Source of the DNA: Pseudoalteromonas sp. GCY
GTDB taxonomy: Bacteria; Pseudomonadota; Gammaproteobacteria; Enterobacterales; Alteromonadaceae
NCBI RefSeq assembly: GCF_016695175.1
Contig: NZ_CP068023.1
Coordinates: forward strand, 2,371,501 to 2,435,500
Direction of reading: 5' to 3'
Length of the DNA: 64,000 nt
Shown here: positions 57,424 through 64,000 of the stretch, in pieces
Layout: the number at the start of each line of letters is the position of its first letter
How positions within the stretch are numbered: the stretch's first letter is position 1
Position numbers and translations under genes: made by a program
Notes under the pieces: model-generated
What the model was told of the DNA's origin: nothing
Seen by the model: only the letters and a program-made list of their open reading frames with translations
Databases searched by the model: none

Positions 57424-58272
57424 ATGGAACTAATTTCTAGCAACAAAGTATCCGGCGGTTGGCATAAGCGCTACAAACATACTAGCCAGTCGACGCAGTG
57501 TGAAATGACATTCGCCATTTTTTTACCTGAAGTCGTCAATGAAGGGCAACGAGTCCCTGTTCTATATTGGCTTTCAGGGTTAACCTGCAGCGATGAAAAC
57601 TTCATGCAAAAAGCGGGCGCGTTTAAAAAAGCCAACGAGCTTGGGATAGCGATTGTCGCACCAGATACAAGCCCGCGCGGAGAAGGCGTTGCAGATGACA
57701 AAAATGGCGCTTATGACTTTGGTCTAGGTGCGGGTTTTTACGTCAATGCGACACAGACACCATATAGTCAACATTATCAAATGTATGACTATGTGACAGA
57801 AGAATTGCCTCAGTTAATCGAAGCCCACTTCCCGGTTAGCCAGCAAAAAGCCATTAGCGGTCACTCTATGGGTGGCCATGGTGCGTTAATTATCGGGCTT
57901 AGAAACCCTGACGCCTATACGAGTATCTCTGCGTTTAGTCCAATCGTTAACCCAAGTAACTGCCCTTGGGGACAAAAAGCGCTAACGGGATATTTAGGGG
58001 ATGACAAACAGCGCTGGCAACAATACGACGCAACCGAATTATTGTCGAACTATGCTAGTCCAACAAAACGTCCGATACTCATTGAGCAAGGTTCAAGTGA
58101 CCAGTTTTTAGATGAGCAGCTAAAACCTTGGTTATTCGAACAAGCGGCTGAAAAAGCAAGTTACCCCATCACGCTAAACATGCATGAAGGTTATGATCAT
58201 AGCTATTTCTTTATTTCGAGCTTTATTGAACATCACCTTGAGTTTCATGCTAAATATATGAGATATGCTTGA
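57424..58272 (+). CDS. fghA: FghA, S-formylglutathione hydrolase
   Basis: A 282-residue esterase. The catalytic Ser is in ISGHSMGGHGALIIGLRN; Asp is near IEQGSSDQFLDEQL and His in GYDHSYFFISSFIEHHLEFH. LSGLTCSDENFMQKAGAFKKA is the family signature. It splits S-formylglutathione to formate and glutathione, completing formaldehyde detoxification. The ATG at 57424 lies six bases behind AAGGAG. Confidence 0.94.
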   Translation: MELISSNKVSGGWHKRYKHTSQSTQCEMTFAIFLPEVVNEGQRVPVLYWLSGLTCSDENFMQKAGAFKKANELGIAIVAPDTSPRGEGVADDKNGAYDFGLGAGFYVNATQTPYSQHYQMYDYVTEELPQLIEAHFPVSQQKAISGHSMGGHGALIIGLRNPDAYTSISAFSPIVNPSNCPWGQKALTGYLGDDKQRWQQYDATELLSNYASPTKRPILIEQGSSDQFLDEQLKPWLFEQAAEKASYPITLNMHEGYDHSYFFISSFIEHHLEFHAKYMRYA

Positions 58273-58323
58273 TCGTTCGTATTACTGCCGTTAGTGCATT
58301 TGAGCGCTAAGCTAAAAATAAAA

Positions 58324-58346
58324 AAGGCGTACTCCCTGTACGCCTT
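58324..58346 (-). terminator. Terminator of the FabY-like gene
   Basis: AAGGCGTAC (58324-58332), loop TCCCT, GTACGCCTT (58338-58346); on the minus strand it is followed by TTTTTATTTTT. Confidence 0.85.
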
Positions 58347-58378
58347 GCTTGCTTAACATTATTCTTTACATCAAATCA

Positions 58379-60277
58379 TCAGATTAAATCACCGTATGGA
58401 TTCTTTGGACAAAGCTGTATGCTCTGCTCAAATCCTGGAATGGCTAACTCTTGTTGACTTAAATTCAATTCAGACTCATCAATCATGCCATTACCAAAGC
58501 GGTAAATGAGTTCGTACTGGCCATAATCGGCCGCCTGCTGATATGCAATTTGTCTTTGTGTTGTAATGGCAAGTTGTTGCTCATAATTTGCAAACTCAAA
58601 TTGGCTATAACGCTTGCTTAGTAACTGCTTCGTAAGCGTTGGAGAAAGTACCGTTGCTGTCGCATTGTTACCGCCAAAGCCCTTTGAGTTAATAAAGGCG
58701 ATATCCATTGGGTCACACTCATAGTGCTCAGTGCGAATATCTAAATGCTCGACGTGAACATCCTCTGCTACCGCATTGATTGTGGTGATCCCTGGCATAA
58801 TATTGTATTCAAACACCCCTAATGCCATCGCTAGCTGATCGCCAGACGCAGGTGCTATGGTATGACCAACATAAGCTTTTGGCGCCGCTACTTTCCAACC
58901 ATTAATCGCAAAAGTCTCGGCAATTTTGTGGTAGATAAGCGACTCAGTGACGCGGTTTTGTGGTGTGCTTGAGCCATGTGCCAAAATAAAGCTGCGTTTT
59001 ACTAATGCCTCTGTGCCTGCAATTTGCTGAGCCAGTGCGACCGATTTTGCCATGGTAATGTAGTTACCTGGTCCAGGTGCCGTGATCGACTTTTTCACGC
59101 CATCTGCGTTTACATATACATCGGCCACCGAGCCCATGATCTGCGCTCCAAGCTCAAGCACCAGCGCATCATCCATCAAAATCGCTACTTGTGCACCTTC
59201 ACCAATCGTAAAGCCACAGTTTTCACCGAAAGGACGACTGGTTTTACGATAATCTACACGCTCGGTGCCATCAAGTTTACGTAAGCCTTCTTCATTTGCG
59301 AGTGCGCCCATATTACCGAAGCCTTCGATGATCTCTGGTGTAATAGCACATTCAACACTGGCTACAATCGCCACACGAGTACGACCAGCCTGAATATCAT
59401 TCACTGCAGCGCGAAGGTTATATAGAAACGTAGCGCACGCACCCGATGTCGTAAACGTTGTGCCAACGCTGCCAGTAACATAAGCATTGATAAAGTCAGT
59501 GGACATGGTGTTGAGTCCTAGCGCCAACTGCTTGGTGCTTACTCGGTCGCCACGTAAACGGCTACGCACTAGTCCACCTAAGCCCTCATCATTCATTTGC
59601 CCTACAACAGAAGCGGAATAAGTGCCTATTTGATCAGGTCGTACGCTGTTCATCACCTTCTCCCACTCAAGACCCGTTGAGCGGATAGCGTCGGTTGCAG
59701 CAAAAATCGTCGCCTGAAGGCCGCGTGGTTGGTAACGGCTGTTATACATGAGCGACGGCTCAAAGCCGGTTGGTAATTGACCTGCGGCTTTAATTGGGTT
59801 GTCTCTAAAACTATCGTGCTTAACTTCAATCTGGTCCGCTATGGTTACTTCAACCGTTTTTGGATCAAGCTCAATCACTTGCCAAGCTGCAGGAACTGGC
59901 TCAGGTAAGTCACGCTTACGACAACTGAATACTATCTTGCTGTCATCATTTGCTTTCATTGTGAGCTTTTGCTGCCAAGGGGTCGCATCTACGTCAAAAT
60001 GGTTTTTTTCAATTTTACGGATCAACGTCCCCGCTAAGATCTGCTCACCAAAGCGCGACTCAATCTCGGCCTCTTGAATGACTTGGTCGTTTTGGTCAAT
60101 CAGCTGACCCTCTTCATAACGTACTAAGTTCATTAAACTCGCAAGGCCCAAATAGGTCTCTTGTCGGTCTTTAGCATTTAGCTTATCCAGTACAATACGT
60201 TTGTAGCCTTGATGGAAAGAGGTGCGCCCCGCGGCGTTAATCCCCCCCATTCCTACAATAATTGGCAATGCTGTCAT
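58379..60277 (-). CDS. fabY: FabY-like beta-ketoacyl-ACP synthase
   Basis: A 632-residue thiolase-fold ketosynthase, long compared with FabB/FabF (about 410), with extra N-terminal domain (about residues 1-190). The catalytic Cys is in TTSGACATFLYNL (about residue 289), the two His in LAHGSSTPQNR and KAYVGHTIAPASGDQLAM, and Lys/Gly in FINSKGFGGNNATAT. This arrangement resembles Pseudomonas aeruginosa FabY (PA5174), which condenses acetyl-CoA with malonyl-ACP and starts fatty-acid synthesis in place of FabH. The gene is monocistronic and divergent from a GlxA/AraC regulator. Confidence 0.82.
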   Translation of the reverse strand: MTALPIIVGMGGINAAGRTSFHQGYKRIVLDKLNAKDRQETYLGLASLMNLVRYEEGQLIDQNDQVIQEAEIESRFGEQILAGTLIRKIEKNHFDVDATPWQQKLTMKANDDSKIVFSCRKRDLPEPVPAAWQVIELDPKTVEVTIADQIEVKHDSFRDNPIKAAGQLPTGFEPSLMYNSRYQPRGLQATIFAATDAIRSTGLEWEKVMNSVRPDQIGTYSASVVGQMNDEGLGGLVRSRLRGDRVSTKQLALGLNTMSTDFINAYVTGSVGTTFTTSGACATFLYNLRAAVNDIQAGRTRVAIVASVECAITPEIIEGFGNMGALANEEGLRKLDGTERVDYRKTSRPFGENCGFTIGEGAQVAILMDDALVLELGAQIMGSVADVYVNADGVKKSITAPGPGNYITMAKSVALAQQIAGTEALVKRSFILAHGSSTPQNRVTESLIYHKIAETFAINGWKVAAPKAYVGHTIAPASGDQLAMALGVFEYNIMPGITTINAVAEDVHVEHLDIRTEHYECDPMDIAFINSKGFGGNNATATVLSPTLTKQLLSKRYSQFEFANYEQQLAITTQRQIAYQQAADYGQYELIYRFGNGMIDESELNLSQQELAIPGFEQSIQLCPKNPYGDLI

Positions 60278-60394
60278 GTCGTTCCTACTTCTGAACTAAG
60301 ATAATGACTTGATTTTAATTGCATTCGAATTTAAGTTTTTACAAAATACGCCACATATAAATCATTTTTCGCCAAAACAAAGAGGTCGGAGCAG

Positions 60395-61387
60395 ATGAAA
60401 TCCTGTACAAAGGTCGCCATTGTGCTTTACAAGCATATGCTCGTCACCAGTGTTACCTTACCGCTGGAAATGCTCAAAGCTGGACAAGCCTTTGCTAAAG
60501 TGCACCTAAAAGCAGCTTATACTCCTTTAGAAATTATGCTTTGCAGCAGCCAAGGCGAGGCAATTAATGCCGATAACTACATGACACTTGAGGCACAAAG
60601 CGACTTCAGTTCATTACCTTTGTATGACTACATTATTGTGCCAAGCATATGGCGAAATCCAAGACCTATCGTAAGACAAAACCAAGCGTTGAGTGAGTCG
60701 CTTGCCGATGCGTGGGTAACAGGAAGCACACTGATAGGCGTTGGCACAGGCGTTTGCTTTTTAGCAAATTCTGGCCTGCTTGACGGACATTCAGCAACGA
60801 CCCATTGGCATTTTGCCAAACAATTTTCTCAGCTATATCCCAATGTCGAATTAAAACCGGATTACTTTATCACCCAATCAGAGCGGATCTACACCGTAGC
60901 CAGCTTAAACGCTCTTGCTGATGTTATTGTTCATATTATTGAGTTACTTTACGGTATCGACGCTGCACACCATGTTCAGCAAAACTTTTCTCATGAAATT
61001 CGTAAGCCTTACGAAGAGCAGCGTTACTTAGAAGGCGCTGTGGACCGTCATGCCGACGAGCAAATTGCCGCGATTCAGTTTTGGCTGAAAAATAACGCCG
61101 CATCGGAACTCTCTTTACCCGCTGTCGCGGCGCAATTTGATTTGAGTTATCGCACCTTTAACCGCCGCTTTAAACAAGCAACTGGACAAACCGCCGTTGC
61201 CTACTTGCAACAGGTGCGTATTGAAATGTGTAAAGAGCTACTCGCGAGCAGTAATCTCTCCATTCAAGATATCGCCCTCGCTTCTGGATTTAATTCACAA
61301 GGGCAATTAAGTCGGGTCTTTCGGCAATTGATGGGAAAATCACCAAGCACATATCGGGCAATCGTAAGAAAGAAATTGTTCTCGTAG
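60395..61387 (+). CDS. GlxA/AraC-family transcriptional regulator
   Basis: A 330-residue regulator with an N-terminal DJ-1/PfpI domain (nucleophile elbow Cys in GVGTGVCFLANSGLLDG) and a C-terminal AraC HTH (ELSLPAVAAQFDLSYRTFNRRFKQATGQTAVAYLQQVR, then IQDIALASGFNSQGQLSRVFRQLMG). It is 117 bases from the divergent FabY-like gene and may regulate it. The effector is unknown. Confidence 0.87.
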   Translation: MKSCTKVAIVLYKHMLVTSVTLPLEMLKAGQAFAKVHLKAAYTPLEIMLCSSQGEAINADNYMTLEAQSDFSSLPLYDYIIVPSIWRNPRPIVRQNQALSESLADAWVTGSTLIGVGTGVCFLANSGLLDGHSATTHWHFAKQFSQLYPNVELKPDYFITQSERIYTVASLNALADVIVHIIELLYGIDAAHHVQQNFSHEIRKPYEEQRYLEGAVDRHADEQIAAIQFWLKNNAASELSLPAVAAQFDLSYRTFNRRFKQATGQTAVAYLQQVRIEMCKELLASSNLSIQDIALASGFNSQGQLSRVFRQLMGKSPSTYRAIVRKKLFS

Positions 61388-61417
61388 CAACTCGTAGCAA
61401 AACGAGAGCAAACCACC

Positions 61418-61894
61418 CTACAGTATTTGCATCACAGTTAACGTTTGCTGTTGGCCGTTGAAGAAAAATGAAATATCTTGATCTACAGTTAACCCCTTAA
61501 GCCGTTTGCCAAGTGGAGCTTCAAACGTTAACACCAGCACAGGTGTTTCTTTATATTGGATTTTTAATCCGCCTTCGCAAGGCGCAAAATAGAACCAATG
61601 ACAGTTACCCTGCTCATCTTCAATTTCAACTAGTGCGTTATGTGTAATTGTATTGCTCACAGCTAGAGCCAACTGATTCAATATTGTTTGTTTTGCCAAA
61701 TGCATGGCATCAACGCGCTCACTTTGTCCTTCAGCCAAATACCCATATTCAATACTCAACGAGTCGTATTGTGTTTCAGCAGCACTTTGTTCATGGGTAG
61801 CATCAGCACGTGCACTGTTTGCCGCTTCAGTGGCTTCAATCAGCTTTTGTTCAAGTGCAAACTTGAGATATTCGATAAAAACAGATTTATTCAT
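61418..61894 (-). CDS. Gre-like transcription factor homologue
   Basis: A 158-residue protein with an N-terminal coiled coil (FALEQKLIEATEAANSARADATHEQSAAETQ) and a C-terminal FKBP-like domain (ETPVLVLTFEAPLGKRLKGLTVDQDISF) with the PLGKxLxG motif of GreA/GreB. The coiled-coil tip holds acidic residues as in Gre factors. It is not a close copy of GreA or GreB; it may compete in the RNA polymerase secondary channel. The lipoprotein gene overlaps its start by 4 bases. Confidence 0.7.
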   Translation of the reverse strand: MNKSVFIEYLKFALEQKLIEATEAANSARADATHEQSAAETQYDSLSIEYGYLAEGQSERVDAMHLAKQTILNQLALAVSNTITHNALVEIEDEQGNCHWFYFAPCEGGLKIQYKETPVLVLTFEAPLGKRLKGLTVDQDISFFFNGQQQTLTVMQIL

Positions 61895-62325
61895 TGGTAA
61901 TTTACAGCTATTGGATGACTGGTAGTTACAGACTGGCCGTTAACAGTTAGCGCTAAACGTAAAATCCAACGCATAGATTTATCCGTGCATACACCAACCA
62001 TGGTTTTTGCTATCAGTGTGTTTTTGTCAAAGAACACGGGAATTCTTCCCATGTTCATATTTTCTCCCTCAAGCCATGCCGAAACGACCTCTACTTTAGT
62101 CGCACTTTTTAGCCCAATGGTAAATTCTGTTTCAGGTTGAACCTGCTCTGAGCCCAGATAAATCTGCACTTGTGAAGTTAACTCACAGGGCGCTGAAAAA
62201 TTACAGACATTTCTTGTTACTGAACTTTCACTTTTTTCTGAACTTTCATGTATAATAATAGTCGGGTCTGAACAGGCCACGAGGAAAACACCTAGCAACC
62301 CGATTGTTAATTGCTTTGCAATCAT
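61891..62325 (-). CDS. Small lipoprotein upstream of ccoN
   Basis: A 144-residue lipoprotein: MIAKQLTIGLLGVFLVACS has a good lipobox. The rest is a beta-rich domain with VTRNVCNFSAPCELTSQ and GVCTDKSMRW (three or four cysteines). The start at 62325 is chosen for the lipoprotein signal, though no strong ribosome site is seen; the long frame (to 62493) is disfavoured. The stop overlaps the Gre-like start by 4 bases. Its neighbourhood near ccoN is suggestive only. Function unknown. Confidence 0.65.
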   Translation of the reverse strand: MIAKQLTIGLLGVFLVACSDPTIIIHESSEKSESSVTRNVCNFSAPCELTSQVQIYLGSEQVQPETEFTIGLKSATKVEVVSAWLEGENMNMGRIPVFFDKNTLIAKTMVGVCTDKSMRWILRLALTVNGQSVTTSHPIAVNYQ

Positions 62326-62422
62326 GAGGGATTTACCGTCACTTCTGAATCCTGCGCAGTGTACGCAAGTTTCAGGGCAAATGCTAGGTTGCTTAAGAAG
62401 CGAACAAAAAGCGCGTGAAAAC

Positions 62423-62460
62423 TTGATTGATGTCATAATTTTAGGCGTTTTAGGTATCTT
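62423..62460 (+). promoter_or_regulatory. Candidate FNR/Anr site and promoter for cco
   Basis: TTGAT-TGAT-GTCAT (62423-62436) matches 8 of 10 bases of TTGAT-N4-ATCAA. A TATCTT -10 candidate is at 62455-62460, placing the site near -38 to -41 as in class II FNR promoters. The ATG of ccoN is about 170 bases further on. The rest of 62326-62631 shows no gene on the plus strand. Confidence 0.4.
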
Positions 62461-62631
62461 TTCATAAGCAAAAAAATTATCATTTCCTCGCAAAAATAAA
62501 GGTTTCTCGGGCTGGTTAGGTTTTCACTCATCTTTTGAGTTAAAACATGACGGGCTTGAAGAAATATAACTAGGGCCTGTAATTCAGGTAATTCATTTCT
62601 AATCGCAATAAATTGCAGCGGAATCCAGAAA

Positions 62632-64000
62632 ATGAGCCAAACAGTAGCATCACAAACTGAGTACAATTATAAAGTTGTACGCCAATTCGCTATCATGACA
62701 GTGATTTGGGGCATTGTTGGCATGGGTGTAGGTGTATTTATCGCAGCGCAACTTGCGTGGCCTGCGTTAAACTTCGACATTCCATGGTTAACTTACTCTA
62801 GACTTCGTCCGTTACACACGAACGCAGTAATCTTTGCATTTGGTACAAGTGCACTATTTGCAACCTCTTACTATGTTGTTCAGCGCACGTGTCAAACGCG
62901 CCTGTTCTCTGACAAACTTGCCGCATTCACCTTCTGGGGTTGGCAAGCCATTATCGTAGCAGCGGCTATCACGCTTCCTCTAGGTATTACTTCTTCAAAA
63001 GAATACGCTGAACTAGAGTGGCCGATTGATATCGCAATCGCGGTAGTATGGGTTACTTATGCTGTAGTATTCTTTGGTACTCTTATCAAGCGTAAAGTGT
63101 CACACATCTATGTAGCAAACTGGTTCTACGCTGGTTTCATTATCACTGTTGCAGTGCTTCACATTGTAAACAGTATGGCTATCCCTGTATCACTTACTAA
63201 ATCTTATTCAATCTACGCAGGTGCAGTAGATGCGATGGTTCAGTGGTGGTATGGTCACAACGCAGTAGGCTTCCTACTTACCGCTGGTTTCTTAGGTATG
63301 ATGTACTACTTCGTACCAAAACAAGCAGGTCGTCCAGTTTACTCTTACCGTCTATCGGTTGTTCACTTCTGGGCACTTGTTTCTCTATATATTTGGGCAG
63401 GCCCTCACCACCTTCACTACACAGCACTACCTGACTGGACACAGTCTCTAGGTATGGTGATGTCAGTTATCCTGTTCGTTCCTTCTTGGGGCGGTATGAT
63501 CAACGGTATCATGACGCTGTCTGGCGCTTGGCACAAACTACGTACTGACCCAGTACTGCGTTTCTTAGTTGTATCTCTATCGTTCTACGGTATGTCTACT
63601 TTCGAAGGCCCAATGATGGCTATTAAGTCTGTAAATGCGCTTTCACACTACACAGACTGGACTGTAGGTCACGTACACTCTGGTGCACTAGGCTGGGTTG
63701 CAATGATTTCTATCGGTGCAATTTATCACCTAATTCCTGCACTATTTGGTCACGGTAACATGTACAGCATCAAGCTAGTTAACACGCATTTCTGGCTACA
63801 CACAGTTGGTGTTGTGCTTTATATCGTTGCAATGTGGATCTCTGGTGTTATGCAAGGCCTAATGTGGCGCGCAGTAAATGCTGACGGTACATTAATGTAT
63901 AGCTTTGTTCAGTCACTAGAAGCTTCTAAGCCTTTCTATATCATGCGATTCCTAGGCGGTGTATTCATCGTAGTTGGCATGCTGGTAATGGCTTACAACG
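62632..64000 (+). CDS. ccoN: CcoN, cbb3-type cytochrome oxidase subunit I (partial)
   Basis: The 5' 456 codons of CcoN, cut off by the window end. It begins [20 protein letters not shown] and has many membrane helices. Heme/copper ligands are in [46 protein letters not shown] and [14 protein letters not shown]. The cbb3 oxidase has high O2 affinity and serves microaerobic respiration. The ccoO, Q and P genes are expected beyond 64000. Confidence 0.96.
   Translation, partial: MSQTVASQTEYNYKVVRQFAIMTVIWGIVGMGVGVFIAAQLAWPALNFDIPWLTYSRLRPLHTNAVIFAFGTSALFATSYYVVQRTCQTRLFSDKLAAFTFWGWQAIIVAAAITLPLGITSSKEYAELEWPIDIAIAVVWVTYAVVFFGTLIKRKVSHIYVANWFYAGFIITVAVLHIVNSMAIPVSLTKSYSIYAGAVDAMVQWWYGHNAVGFLLTAGFLGMMYYFVPKQAGRPVYSYRLSVVHFWALVSLYIWAGPHHLHYTALPDWTQSLGMVMSVILFVPSWGGMINGIMTLSGAWHKLRTDPVLRFLVVSLSFYGMSTFEGPMMAIKSVNALSHYTDWTVGHVHSGALGWVAMISIGAIYHLIPALFGHGNMYSIKLVNTHFWLHTVGVVLYIVAMWISGVMQGLMWRAVNADGTLMYSFVQSLEASKPFYIMRFLGGVFIVVGMLVMAYN

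Noticed and set aside
62433..62666. 77-codon minus-strand frame over the ccoN start
   Set aside because: It overlaps the ccoN leader and start, with no family resemblance and no ribosome site.

Overview
The window looks like chromosomal DNA of a marine gammaproteobacterium of the Alteromonadales, most probably Pseudoalteromonas or a close relative. This is inferred from protein resemblance, moderate-to-low GC, an SMC-type condensin (scpAB), a VolA/Pla-1-type surface phospholipase, NSS and SulP transporters and a cbb3 oxidase. I see no insertion sequence, prophage, CRISPR array, tRNA or rRNA gene. It reads as stable core genome with a few lineage-specific genes.

Layout. About 0.5-5.9 kb: a small CigR-like exported protein, sohB, a surface lipoprotein phospholipase, yciK and a GFA-fold protein. 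6.0-9.8 kb: a minus-strand operon rnm-yciO-scpA-scpB-rluB. 9.8-16.8 kb: divergent from it, the tryptophan operon trpE-G-D-CF-B-A, preceded by two complete leader-peptide attenuators in series (WWW and WWWW). 16.8-20.5 kb: a HU-like protein, yciB, a CPBP-type membrane protein, an NSS transporter and yciI. The sohB/yciK/rluB/yciO/rnm/trp/yciB/yciI order matches the E. coli trp neighbourhood. 20.6-23.3 kb: a PepSY protein, PhoP/PhoQ-like two-component system and a secreted protein. 23.4-32.4 kb: envelope genes, including an AI-2E-type permease, a YfcH-like epimerase, an MltC-like transglycosylase, LPP20-type lipoproteins, a COG3014-type lipoprotein, LpoB, a porin and a small PstS-like protein. 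32.5-40 kb: yejK, yejL, a short YejM-like protein, a DUF4124 protein, aceK, a LysR regulator and a MarC protein.

40.0-49.5 kb is the fatty-acid/cell-wall block, read on the minus strand: yceD-rpmF-plsX-fabD-fabG-acpP-fabF-pabC-mltG, with yceF (maf), a HAD phosphatase and rluC beside it. The fabH gene normally found between plsX and fabD is absent. A 632-residue FabY-like ketosynthase lies at 58.4-60.3 kb and may do that job. 49.5-53.5 kb: rne with a structured leader of about 0.6 kb. 53.6-58.3 kb: a SulP transporter, a LysR regulator, and the glutathione-dependent formaldehyde detoxification pair frmA-fghA. 60.4-64 kb: a GlxA/AraC regulator divergent from the ketosynthase, a Gre-like protein, a small lipoprotein, and the start of ccoN, which runs off the window.

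The most notable observations are the tandem trp attenuators, the fabH gap paired with a FabY-like enzyme, and the isolation of acpP between hairpins with its own strong promoter. Several starts were moved from the longest frame to TTG, GTG or internal ATG codons because of Shine-Dalgarno placement, lipoprotein signals or family alignment.
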